NCBI GenBank assembly: GCA_012735585.1
Contig: JAAYGX010000030.1
Location: 1-64,000 of the forward strand
DNA length: 64,000 nucleotides
Direction of reading: 5' to 3'
From: Tissierella sp.
GTDB taxonomy: Bacteria; Bacillota; Clostridia; Tissierellales; Tissierellaceae
Positions 44,848-53,366 of the stretch are shown here, piece after piece. The notes under the pieces are model-generated. The model did not search any database and had not been told where the DNA came from. It worked only from the letters and a program-made list of their open reading frames with translations. Every line of letters begins with the position of its first letter. Position 1 is the stretch's first letter. Position numbers and translations under genes: made by a program.

Positions 44848-44940
44848 GACATAATTTTAATTTTCACCAAAAATTGAGTATATTCTACACCCCTTCTATA
44901 CCCAAATGAATATGGACTAAAACTTAGAAAAGTAATGGGC

Positions 44941-45018
44941 AAAAAAAGATAGGAAACATATCAATTTGATACGTCTCTTATCTTTAATTTTATCCAAATC
45001 AGGAACCTATTTAACTAT
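44941..45018. repeat. 78-bp terminator-containing repeat, copy A
   Basis: Begins AAAAAAAGATAGGAAAC and ends TTTAACTATT; recurs at 46585-46662 in the same orientation. Contains a hairpin (AAAGATAGGAAAC.. / ..TATCTTT) that acts as the terminator of the DUF975 gene, whose last codons overlap the repeat. Confidence 0.8.
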
Positions 45019-45806
45019 TCATAAACTATATCGTATTCTTCATTTGGATCATCATTTCCAGATAACACATTATATAATCTTGCTCGAGTTGCTTCGTAGT
45101 ATGGAGTTACAAAGAATACTCCTATGCCAAATAATAATCCTCCTAGCAGATACCATCCTATAAAGGATAGGTCCAATACAAACATCTCCCACTTATGATC
45201 ATCTGTAAGTTCCCTACTTATTTCTATTGCTTCACTAGAAGTAAGATCAGGATTCTTGGTTAATAGATAAGGTACCATGCTGTATTCGTAGGATTTAATT
45301 ATTCCAGGAATTATAAATACAAAATACCATAAGATATTCTTAAGGTTGGTAATAAAGATACATTTAAATATTCCCCAGAACTCATCTCTATTGAATGCAG
45401 AGAATACATCTCCTATATTTACATCCCCTTTGAAGCCATTGAGGAAAAACCTATTCTTACCTACGGTAATAAGCGGCCCTATAAATAGTTTAATTATCCA
45501 TAGGATTAAAACAAATGCAAATATAGTGGATCCAATAAAGAAGCCTGGAAAAAATCCAAATAATTTGAATCCTTCTGCTCCCACATCATTTATTATACTG
45601 TTTACACTATCATCAATTATTATCTGCTGTTCGTATAGTGATGGTGATTCAATGTTAATGTTAGTACTTCTGTTATTATTGCTACTGCTATTATTACTGC
45701 CATCTCCCGCAAGTATAGTAAATATAAGGCATACTAAAAATGCCTTCCAGTAATGTTTCTTCAAAAAACTCTTGGCATAATCCTTAAGTTCTACTCTAGT
45801 CCACAT
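45015..45806 (-). CDS. DUF975 membrane protein
   Basis: 263 residues. N-terminal MWTRVELKDYAKSFLKKHYWKAFLVCLIF is the DUF975 signature; about four to five transmembrane segments and a long Asn/Ser-rich loop (SNNSSSNNNRSTN, about residues 36-48) follow. FFLNGFKGDVNIGDVFSAFNRDEFWGIFKCIF and GIIKSYEYSMVPYLLTKNPDLTSSEAIEISRELT are further family motifs. Function unknown; DUF975 proteins are common in Firmicutes. Monocistronic. Confidence 0.9.
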   Translation of the reverse strand: MWTRVELKDYAKSFLKKHYWKAFLVCLIFTILAGDGSNNSSSNNNRSTNINIESPSLYEQQIIIDDSVNSIINDVGAEGFKLFGFFPGFFIGSTIFAFVLILWIIKLFIGPLITVGKNRFFLNGFKGDVNIGDVFSAFNRDEFWGIFKCIFITNLKNILWYFVFIIPGIIKSYEYSMVPYLLTKNPDLTSSEAIEISRELTDDHKWEMFVLDLSFIGWYLLGGLLFGIGVFFVTPYYEATRARLYNVLSGNDDPNEEYDIVYE

Positions 45807-46054
45807 AATATTCCCCCTCGAAGTTTAAATATCTCTAGTAACTATGATATTTTTATATCATTGTATTTATACCCAATTGAATCTTAATTATATCCTTATT
45901 ATTCTATTCTTATGAAAAAAACTACGGAATTCAACTCACTTCCATTATGAGGATAATAAGGTTGATTTAATTAATACTAGTTACTTCCAGATATGATATA
46001 ATAATCCTAATAGAATATTAGAAAAATTATTTTAGATGAAAGGAGTATTTATGT

Positions 46055-46576
46055 ATGCTAGATTTATTATTAAATAGGCGTAGTATCAGAAAGTTCAAAG
46101 ACCAAAAAGTTGAAAAAGACAAATTAGATATGATTTTAAAAGGTGCTCTAACTTCTCCTTCTGGAAAAAACATTCAGCCTTGGGATCTTGTTATAGTAGA
46201 TGATAAGGAAATCCTAGAAAAATTAGCAGCTTCCAGAGGTGGCCCTTCTAAACCTTTGGCTAATGCACCTTTAGCAATAGTAGTAGTTGCCAATCCAGAA
46301 TTGACTAATGTTTGGGTAGAGGATACATCTATTATATCTACTATAATTCAACTAATGGCTGAATCCTTGGGCCTTGGTTCTTGCTGGATTCAATCAAGAC
46401 AAAGATTTACCCAGGCTGATGAAAATATGGTTGTCAGTGATTATGTTAGAGATATCCTAGGTATTCCAGAGAATTACTTTGTGGAATCAATGATAGCAAT
46501 AGGCTATCCTGATGAGGAAAAGAAGCCTCATGAGATTGATTTAGATATTGATAAAATACATTATAATAAGTTTTAG
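46055..46576 (+). CDS. Nitroreductase family protein
   Basis: 173 residues. FMN-dependent reductase fold: LLNRRSIRKFKDQKVEKDKLDMILKGALTSPSGKNIQPWDLVIV is the family start, and VEDTSIISTIIQLMAESLGLGSCWIQ and AIGYPDEEKKPHE are conserved. Short single-domain type. The SD AGGAG serves ATG 46055; a nearer out-of-frame ATG at 46051 is rejected. Substrate unknown; NAD(P)H-dependent reduction of nitro or quinone compounds is typical. Monocistronic with the terminator repeat downstream. Confidence 0.9.
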   Translation: MLDLLLNRRSIRKFKDQKVEKDKLDMILKGALTSPSGKNIQPWDLVIVDDKEILEKLAASRGGPSKPLANAPLAIVVVANPELTNVWVEDTSIISTIIQLMAESLGLGSCWIQSRQRFTQADENMVVSDYVRDILGIPENYFVESMIAIGYPDEEKKPHEIDLDIDKIHYNKF

Positions 46577-46584
46577 ATTCACTT

Positions 46585-46662
46585 AAAAAAAGATAGGAAA
46601 CGTATCAAATTGATATGTTTCCTATCTTTAATTTTATTAAAACTATGAATTTATTTAACTAT
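46585..46662. repeat. 78-bp terminator-containing repeat, copy B
   Basis: Second copy of 44941-45018, offset 1644 bp, with about ten substitutions and a better-paired stem (GATAGGAAACGTATCAA with its near-exact complement). Terminates the nitroreductase gene. 46663-46838 otherwise holds only AT-rich promoter space for truA. Confidence 0.8.
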
Positions 46663-46838
46663 TAATACGGAAATATCAATATGATGAATTACTTTATCTG
46701 ATTCTATCAATATATTTATACCCAAAATAAGATTTTAAAAGACAATATTTTTTATATCTATGTGGTGCCAATTAATATTTATATATACTTTAATTCTATA
46801 TGATAGGCTATAATAATAAATAATAAGGAGTGGATTAT

Positions 46839-47576
46839 ATGAGAAATATAAGGATAAATCTAGCATTTGATGGTAGTAGGTATTCTGGATGGCAAAGATT
46901 AGGTGATGATAATAATACTATTCAAGGGAAGCTAGAAGAATTATTAAGTAAAATGACTGGTGAAAAGACTAATGTAATTGGCTGTTCTCGAACCGATAAG
47001 GGTGTCCATGCTAGGCCTTATGTTTGCAACTTCTTTACAGAATCCAATATGACTATTGATGAAATGGAAGAATACATGAATCGATACCTGCCTGATGATA
47101 TAGTTGCCTATAACTTAGGAGAAGTAGATGATAGATATCACTCAAGATATAATGCCAAATCAAAGTTATATAGATATACCATTGATAATAATAAATACCA
47201 AGATGTATTTACAAGAAGGTATACAAGCCATGTAGCCGAAACCCTTGATTTAAGATTAATGCAAGAAGCCGCCTCTTACCTAATAGGTAATCAGGATTTT
47301 GCTGCATTTACCACTATGAAATCTAAGAAGAAAAGCACCATCAAGACTATTATGGATATAAAGATTACTGAGAAAGACAACTATATCTACATAGATTATG
47401 AAGGTGATGGATTTTTACATAATATGATTAGAATCATAACTGGTACACTTATTAGAGTAGGAAAAAAAGAATTAAGTCCCAAAGATATCAAGAATATCCT
47501 TGAAGCAAAGGATCGTAGTATAGCTGGTCCAATGATCGAGGCTAAGGGTCTTTGTTTACTTGAGGTCAGGTATTAG
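46839..47576 (+). CDS. truA: tRNA pseudouridine synthase A
   Basis: 245 residues. Makes pseudouridine 38-40 in the tRNA anticodon arm. Catalytic Asp in CSRTDKGVHA, YRY-type KSKLYRYTID, and the DGFLHNMIRIITGTLIRVG C-terminal motif. Start ATG 46839 with AAGGAG 8 bp upstream; a GTG nine bases earlier is within the SD spacing and unlikely. The active-site stretch has Lys where Ala is common (TDAG), so a paralogue with altered specificity cannot be excluded. Confidence 0.93.
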   Translation: MRNIRINLAFDGSRYSGWQRLGDDNNTIQGKLEELLSKMTGEKTNVIGCSRTDKGVHARPYVCNFFTESNMTIDEMEEYMNRYLPDDIVAYNLGEVDDRYHSRYNAKSKLYRYTIDNNKYQDVFTRRYTSHVAETLDLRLMQEAASYLIGNQDFAAFTTMKSKKKSTIKTIMDIKITEKDNYIYIDYEGDGFLHNMIRIITGTLIRVGKKELSPKDIKNILEAKDRSIAGPMIEAKGLCLLEVRY

Positions 47577-47582
47577 ACACAA

Positions 47583-47622
47583 AAAATCCCTAAAAGCAAA
47601 ATATTTAACTTTTAGGGATTTT
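47583..47622. terminator. Bidirectional terminator between truA and the DUF2812 gene
   Basis: AAAATCCCTAAAAG / CTTTTAGGGATTTT hairpin. The same CCCTAAAAG...CTTTTAGGG stem recurs at 51416-51446 behind the second hcp gene. Confidence 0.85.
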
Positions 47623-47627
47623 TCATA

Positions 47628-49091
47628 TTAATTCAATTCTAATCTATCCTTCACTATTTCAATTATCTCAGGATTTGAGAAGTCTTCTCCTCCAAGAAAG
47701 AATACTTCCTTACCTTTTCTAATTACTATTTCACTTTTATCAAGGTTTAGAAAATAAGCTTCATCCAAATTCCAAAGATTATCCTTGTCTTCTACTATAG
47801 ACTTATGCTTTGTTATTTCCAAAGCCTCATTTACAGCTTCTTTTGTATCTTTATTTTTTAAATTGTTGAAATCCTCCTCTGTCAAACCAGTTCGACCTAA
47901 ATATGAATCATAAATGCCATTTTCAAACATAAATTCTAGTTCTCGAGAATTTCTACCTATGATCCTATTTTCCCCTTCCCCTTTATATCTATTTACCAAA
48001 TTCTTAGCTATGCTCTCATTTAGAGCTTGAGAATACTCAGTATCCACGACTCCACCTCTAGAGTAGGATGAATAATCATAAGACTTTGAAATAAGTATAC
48101 TCACATTCTCTCTTAATTCTCTAAAATCTTCTTCTACATCTGTATCTATAAAGTCATTAATAGATAAAACTCTATATCCATCTATATTTAATTTGCTTTC
48201 CCTATTCGCTAGTACTCCTATATTTAATATTCCTATCCAGATGGAAATAACAGTTGCCGTAACAAGAGTTATAGCTAGTACCTTTTTCTTATAACTAATA
48301 CTTTTTTTAGATGGCTTTACATAGATTCTATATAAAGTGCCTATAGTTATTCCAATTAAAGATGGAATAAGTGCCATTAATAAAATTGTATTTTTTAAAA
48401 TTATAGCTGAGTATAATAAATATATAATAAAAGAAATAATAACTATATGGAACAAGATAAAACAGATTTTAAATCTATAATATTTAGAATCACTAAATTC
48501 TATGTTCTTTCCTAAATCTATGTTTTTTCTGTTTCTCTTTAAGAATCCCCTTAGATCAACCACATTTATTATAGCTAGAATAATCCCTACAGATATAAGA
48601 AAGGATACTATTTGAGTTAATCCATCTCTCATGCCATATACGCTACCAAAGCTTCTACCAATATTCATCCAGGCTAAAAGAATGAATAATGGTATTTGAA
48701 AATATTGAGCTTTTAGCTGCTTCTTGGCTAATAATTCTAGTGTTTTAAACTCTTCCTCTTCATCTGTTTGTATCGGTACTGCATCCATACCCTTTTCTTT
48801 AAAATATATATGAAGATCATAGGATTTTGTAGCATAGTTCCATCCTACAGATTCACAAACAGTTTGAAACTCCTCTAATTCTTCTTTAGTTTTTCTGCTA
48901 TAAGATGTTTCTACTTCATATGGTGATATGGAAAAGTCTAATTCTTCAGGTTCTATTTTTTTATATATAAATACACTCCCCATAATAATCTTACTTATCA
49001 ACCAGCCTTTATTGGCCATTTTTTCAAAATGTTTCTCCATAGAAGGATAATTAGTAATATTAAGATAGTTATTTTCTATTTTGAAATTCAT
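47628..49091 (-). CDS. DUF2812 membrane protein
   Basis: 487 residues from ATG 49091 (AAGGAGG 8 bp upstream; an ATG at 49097 is too close to the SD). The N-terminal ~120 residues are the DUF2812 region (YPSMEKHFEKMANKGWLISKIIMGSVFIYKKIEPEELDFSISPY; FQTVCESVGWNYATKSYDLHIYF), followed by about six membrane segments (130-300) and a soluble C-terminal domain. Overlaps the padR gene. PadR-DUF2812 pairs are common in Firmicutes; the DUF2812 function is not established, possibly stress or antibiotic sensing. Confidence 0.88.
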   Translation of the reverse strand: MNFKIENNYLNITNYPSMEKHFEKMANKGWLISKIIMGSVFIYKKIEPEELDFSISPYEVETSYSRKTKEELEEFQTVCESVGWNYATKSYDLHIYFKEKGMDAVPIQTDEEEEFKTLELLAKKQLKAQYFQIPLFILLAWMNIGRSFGSVYGMRDGLTQIVSFLISVGIILAIINVVDLRGFLKRNRKNIDLGKNIEFSDSKYYRFKICFILFHIVIISFIIYLLYSAIILKNTILLMALIPSLIGITIGTLYRIYVKPSKKSISYKKKVLAITLVTATVISIWIGILNIGVLANRESKLNIDGYRVLSINDFIDTDVEEDFRELRENVSILISKSYDYSSYSRGGVVDTEYSQALNESIAKNLVNRYKGEGENRIIGRNSRELEFMFENGIYDSYLGRTGLTEEDFNNLKNKDTKEAVNEALEITKHKSIVEDKDNLWNLDEAYFLNLDKSEIVIRKGKEVFFLGGEDFSNPEIIEIVKDRLELN

Positions 49092-49398
49092 CCTCATTAC
49101 CTCCTTTTACATATCTTGCATCTTCTAATAATTGACTCAATCTCTCTATTTCTTCATCTAAAATCTCTTTACCAATGTCGGTTATAATATAAGTTTTCTT
49201 ATTATCATCATCTGAGACCATATCAATATATCTATCATCTTCAAATCGTGATAGAAGTGAATATAAAGTCCCTGGCCCAACCTTCACGCGTCCTTCAGTG
49301 AGCCATTCTATAAATTGCATAATCTCATATCCATGTCTTTTTTCTTTTAAACTTAAAAGTATATAGTACATTGGCTGGGTCAAAGCTTTTTTAGCCAT
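49069..49398 (-). CDS. PadR family transcriptional regulator
   Basis: 109 residues. Winged-helix DNA-binding domain: TQPMYYILLSLKEKRHGYEIMQFIEWLTEGRVKVGPGTLYSLLSRFEDDRYIDMV is the PadR core, followed by a C-terminal dimerisation helix (about 80-105). SD AAAGGAGG. It overlaps the DUF2812 gene and sits behind two identical palindromes, so it is probably autoregulated. Confidence 0.95.
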   Translation of the reverse strand: MAKKALTQPMYYILLSLKEKRHGYEIMQFIEWLTEGRVKVGPGTLYSLLSRFEDDRYIDMVSDDDNKKTYIITDIGKEILDEEIERLSQLLEDARYVKGGNEDEFQNRK

Positions 49399-49428
49399 AT
49401 CGGTCCTCCTTTATCTGTTGTTCAAAAT

Positions 49429-49497
49429 TATATCGACTGATGTTATATCGTTACTCGATATAGTTCTTATTGTCATTGTATATCGGATGTCGATATA
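49429..49497. promoter_or_regulatory. Twin PadR operators
   Basis: Two palindromes TATATCG-N5-CGATATA at 49444-49462 and 49479-49497, identical arms and spacing, 35 bp apart, plus a half site TATATCG at 49429-49435. They lie upstream of padR in promoter position. Binding partner is inferred from adjacency. Confidence 0.75.
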
Positions 49498-49524
49498 AGT
49501 CAATAGAAAATCTTATTTGAATAA

Positions 49525-49565
49525 AAAAAGATGAGCTCAGTCTTATTGACTTTACTCATCTTTAT
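49525..49565 (-). terminator. Terminator of hcp (first copy)
   Basis: AAGATGAG / CTCATCTT arms with a long imperfect loop and T-run on the minus strand, 21 bp after the stop codon. Confidence 0.7.
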
Positions 49566-49585
49566 ATATTTAAACTTTATTATCT

Positions 49586-51253
49586 TTATACTATTTGCTT
49601 TAACGCTGTTCTTAAATCATCTTCTGCTGTGCTTATTGTTTGTATATCAAATGTATCAACTAGATATTGTAATACATTTGGTGATAAGAATGCTGGCAGT
49701 GTAGGTCCCAGATATATACCTTTCACTCCAAGATTTAAAAGAGCTAGTAAATCTGCTAGAGCTTTTTGTTCGTACCATGAAAGTATTATTGTTAGTGGTA
49801 GACCATTTACACTAGTTTCAAAAGCATCTGCTAAGGCAGTAGCTATTTTGATTGCAGCGTATGAGTCGTTACATTGACCTACGTCTAGTAGTCTTGGGAG
49901 TCCTGCAACTGTTCCAAAGTCTAATTTATTGAATCTATATTTACCACAAGCTAAAGTAAGTATTACACAATCTTCTGGGACTTTTTCAGCAAATTCTGTA
50001 TAATAGTTTCTTCCCGGTCTTGCTCCATCGCATCCACCTATTAGGAAGAAATGTCTTATTTGTCCATCTTTAACAGCTCCAACGATTTTCTCTGCATGGG
50101 ATAGTGTTGCATGATGTCCAAAACCTACTGTGATTTCATGCGGGTCTTCATCTTCTTTAAACCCACCTAATTCTAAAGCTTTATTTATAACTTCACTGAA
50201 ATCTTTCTCACTATGATTATTTGCAGTATCATCACTAAAGTCAATATGTTGAATTCCTTCCCAACCTACTACATTAGTTGAAAATATCCTATCTTTATAA
50301 CTTTCCCTCGGTCTCATCAAGCAGTTTGTAGTCATTAGAATTGCTCCTGGAAGGTCATCAAATTCTGCTTGTTGGTTTTGCCATGCTGATCCGTAGTTTC
50401 CTACTAAATGTTTAAACTTCTTAAGTCTTGGATATCCGTGGGATGGAATCATTTCTCCATGGGTATATACATTTATACCTTTTCCTTCAGTTTGTTCTAG
50501 TAGCATCTCTAGATCCCTTAGGTCATGACCTGAAACTACAATAAATGGCCCTTTCTTAGTTCTTACATTTACTTTGTTTGGAGTAGGATTTTCATAAGTA
50601 CTTGTATTAGCATCATCTAGTACTCTCATGACGACTTCACTCATTGCCCCAGTTCTCATAGTCATACGTATTAATTCTTCTACAGTTAAATTAGGATTGG
50701 TTGTAGCTTCTAATCCTATAAAATAGAAGTGATCCACTTCATCACTAGTATATCCTAGAACCCTTGCCTGATGACCATAAGCACTGATTCCTTTTAAACC
50801 ATAGACTATTGTCCATATTAAAGAACGATAATCTGGATCAAGATCATCATCATACATGATCCCTGCTTTTTCAGCGTCCTTCAGCATTTCTTCCTTTGTA
50901 GCTGCTAAATTATAGCTTGCGTATTCATTATAGTCACCTTTTGGTGCCTTGCTTCTTAAATTTTGTTTTATTACTTGGGACTCTTTTAGAAGTTTAACAT
51001 GATTATCTGCATCAAAGTTAACATTTGTTAAGGTAGTAAATAGACTATTTTCTACAAAAGCTACTATATCTTTATCAATTTTTTCACCTTTATCTATAAG
51101 AGCCTTTGCATAGGTAGATATTCCTTTTAGTTGATAAATTAATAAGTCTTGAAGTCCTGCTATTTCTGGAGTTTTTCCACATACTCCTAGTTTGGTGCAA
51201 CCTTTACCTCCTACTGTTTGTTCACACTGAAAACAAAACATTGCATTTTCCAC
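49586..51253 (-). CDS. hcp: Hybrid cluster protein (hydroxylamine reductase), copy 1
   Basis: 555 residues. N-terminal Fe-S ligand set CFQCEQTVGGKGC...GVCGK (Cx2Cx8Cx5C). Hybrid-cluster ligands can be seen: His in SGHDLRDLE, Cys in TTNCLMRPRESY, GGCDGARPGRNY, LACGKYRFN, GQCNDSYAA and Glu/Lys in SWYEQKA. Reduces hydroxylamine or NO-type substrates; linked to nitrosative stress. Adjacent paralogue at 51455-53107. Each gene has its own terminator, so they may be expressed separately. Confidence 0.96.
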   Translation of the reverse strand: MENAMFCFQCEQTVGGKGCTKLGVCGKTPEIAGLQDLLIYQLKGISTYAKALIDKGEKIDKDIVAFVENSLFTTLTNVNFDADNHVKLLKESQVIKQNLRSKAPKGDYNEYASYNLAATKEEMLKDAEKAGIMYDDDLDPDYRSLIWTIVYGLKGISAYGHQARVLGYTSDEVDHFYFIGLEATTNPNLTVEELIRMTMRTGAMSEVVMRVLDDANTSTYENPTPNKVNVRTKKGPFIVVSGHDLRDLEMLLEQTEGKGINVYTHGEMIPSHGYPRLKKFKHLVGNYGSAWQNQQAEFDDLPGAILMTTNCLMRPRESYKDRIFSTNVVGWEGIQHIDFSDDTANNHSEKDFSEVINKALELGGFKEDEDPHEITVGFGHHATLSHAEKIVGAVKDGQIRHFFLIGGCDGARPGRNYYTEFAEKVPEDCVILTLACGKYRFNKLDFGTVAGLPRLLDVGQCNDSYAAIKIATALADAFETSVNGLPLTIILSWYEQKALADLLALLNLGVKGIYLGPTLPAFLSPNVLQYLVDTFDIQTISTAEDDLRTALKQIV

Positions 51254-51415
51254 TTATTTTCCTCCTCTTGTCGGTTTTTAGTTTTACGATTCAATATTTT
51301 ATTATGCCCTAAACAGTATAATTTAAAATGCAATATACTATTATTTTCTCTAAATCCATTGACTTACTAATTATTTTCCCACCAACTATTCCTTTGCATC
51401 TTTATAGATATAAGA

Positions 51416-51446
51416 AATCCCTAAAAGCTCTTAACTTTTAGGGATT
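51416..51446 (-). terminator. Terminator of hcp (second copy)
   Basis: AATCCCTAAAAG / CTTTTAGGGATT hairpin on the minus strand, 9 bp after the stop; same stem as the truA-side terminator at 47583-47622. Confidence 0.8.
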
Positions 51447-51454
51447 ATTGTGTT

Positions 51455-53107
51455 TTATGCTAATTGTTTAAGTGTTGATCTTAAATCTTCTTCAGCTGTA
51501 CTTATTGGTGTTAATTCAAATGTATCTACTAGGTATTGTAGCACATTTGGTGTTATGAATGCTGGTAATGTAGGTCCAAGATATATTCCTTTTATTCCTA
51601 GGGATAAAAGAGCTAGTAAATCTGCTACAGCTTTTTGCTCATACCATGAAAGTATTATACTTAGTGGCAGATCATTTACATCTGTTTCAAAGGCATCTGC
51701 TAGGGCAGTAGCTATTCTAATTGCTGAATAGCAGTCATTGCATTGTCCTACGTCAAGTAGTCTTGGTAGTCCCGCTACTGTTCCAAAATCTAATTTATTG
51801 AATCTATATTTACCACATGCTAGAGTAAGGATTACACAGTCTTCTGGAACTTTTTCTGCAAACTCTGTATAATAGTTTCTTCCTGGTCTTGCTCCATCGC
51901 ATCCACCTATTACGTAGAAGTGTCTTATTTTACCTTCTTTTACAGCTCCAACAATTTTCTCTGCATGGGATAGGGTTGCATTACGTCCAAATCCTACTGT
52001 GATTTTATGTGGTTCTTCATCTTCTGTAAATCCGCCTAATTCTAGGGCTTTGTTTATAACTTTAGTGAAATCCTTTGTACCATCTTCATTAAAGTCTACA
52101 TGCTGCACTCCTTCCCATCCTACTACGTTGGTTGAGAAGATTCTACCCTTATAACTCTCTCTTGGTCTCATAAGGCAGTTTGTAGTCATCAGAATAGCTC
52201 CTGGTAGATTATCAAATTCTGATTGTTGATTTTGCCATGCTGATCCAAAGTTTCCTGCTAAATGTTTGAATCTATTAAGTTTAGGATATCCATGGGATGG
52301 TATCATTTCACCATGAGTATAAATATTGATACCCTTTCCTTCTGTTTGTTCTAGTAATTGTTCTAGATCCCTTAGGTCATGACCTGATACTACTATGAAT
52401 GGTCCCTTCTTGGTCTTAACATTTACTGTCTGTGGTGCAGGATGATCATAAGTACTTGTGTTGGCATCATCTAGTACTTCCATAATTGCCACACTCATTG
52501 ATCCAGTTTCCATGGTCAACTCTATTAAATCTTCTAGTTTTAAATTATCATTTGTTGTAGCCTCTAGTGCTATAAAGTAGAAATTATCCACTTCATCACT
52601 GTTATAACCAAGGATTCTTCCTTGATGTCCATAGGCACTTATTCCCTTTAAACCATAAGTAATGGTCCACCTTAAGGAACGGATATCTGGATCTAAGGTT
52701 TCATCATACATGATCCCGGCTTTTTCAGCGTCCTTCAACATTTCTTCCTTTGTAGCTGCTAGGTTATAATTTGTATATTCATTGTAGTCACCCTTTGGTG
52801 CCTGACTTCTTAAGTTCTCTTTTATTTCTTGAGATTCTCTCAGGAACTTAACATGATTATCTGCATCAAAGTTAACATTTGTTAAGGTAGTAAATAAGCT
52901 ATTTTCTACAAAGGCTACTATATCTTTGTCGATTTTTTTACCTTGATCCATAAGGGCTTTTGCATAAGTAGATATTCCTTTTAGTTGATAGATTAATAAG
53001 TCCTGAAGTCCTGCTATCTCTGGAGTCTTGCCACATACTCCCTGCTTTGTACAGCCCTTTCCTCCTACGGTTTGTTCACACTGGAAACAAAACATTGCAT
53101 TTTTCAC
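51455..53107 (-). CDS. hcp: Hybrid cluster protein (hydroxylamine reductase), copy 2
   Basis: 550 residues, clearly homologous to the adjacent copy along the whole length, with the same ligand residues (CFQCEQTVGGKGC...GVCGK; GGCDGARPGRNY; GQCNDCYSA has an extra Cys). Sequence divergence between the copies is spread evenly, so the duplication is not recent. Own SD (AAGGGGGAAATT) and promoter space upstream (53108-53324, nothing else seen there). Confidence 0.96.
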   Translation of the reverse strand: MKNAMFCFQCEQTVGGKGCTKQGVCGKTPEIAGLQDLLIYQLKGISTYAKALMDQGKKIDKDIVAFVENSLFTTLTNVNFDADNHVKFLRESQEIKENLRSQAPKGDYNEYTNYNLAATKEEMLKDAEKAGIMYDETLDPDIRSLRWTITYGLKGISAYGHQGRILGYNSDEVDNFYFIALEATTNDNLKLEDLIELTMETGSMSVAIMEVLDDANTSTYDHPAPQTVNVKTKKGPFIVVSGHDLRDLEQLLEQTEGKGINIYTHGEMIPSHGYPKLNRFKHLAGNFGSAWQNQQSEFDNLPGAILMTTNCLMRPRESYKGRIFSTNVVGWEGVQHVDFNEDGTKDFTKVINKALELGGFTEDEEPHKITVGFGRNATLSHAEKIVGAVKEGKIRHFYVIGGCDGARPGRNYYTEFAEKVPEDCVILTLACGKYRFNKLDFGTVAGLPRLLDVGQCNDCYSAIRIATALADAFETDVNDLPLSIILSWYEQKAVADLLALLSLGIKGIYLGPTLPAFITPNVLQYLVDTFELTPISTAEEDLRSTLKQLA

Positions 53108-53324
53108 TTAATTTCCCCCTTTTCATTTGCTTATACATTTCTTAGTGCGCAAATGTTTTCATTCTACTGATTGATTTTTCGTAAAATTATAAACATTTTC
53201 TAATCTTATACCCAAATCATATAGATTTAACTCCATAATTGGAAAACTTTAGTCTCAATTTTACAATTTTAGACATCTTATCAAAGTAAACCTTCTTATC
53301 TCTCCATATAAGTAGCATAATAAA

Positions 53325-53363
53325 AGTCCCCAAGAGTTAGAAAACTTATAACTCTTAAGGACT
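53325..53363 (-). terminator. Terminator of hydF
   Basis: AGTCCTTAAGAGT / AACTCTTGGGGACT arms on the minus strand, 4 bp after the hydF stop, followed by TTTTATTATG. Confidence 0.8.
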
Positions 53364-53366
53364 CTC

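Noticed and set aside
46051-46060. ATG 46051 as start of the nitroreductase gene
   Set aside because: It is out of frame with the conserved protein; ATG 46055 has suitable SD spacing.
49629-51731. Long open frames antisense to both hcp genes (82-93 codons, similar to each other)
   Set aside because: They mirror each other only because the hcp genes are homologous; no SD and no independent coding signs.
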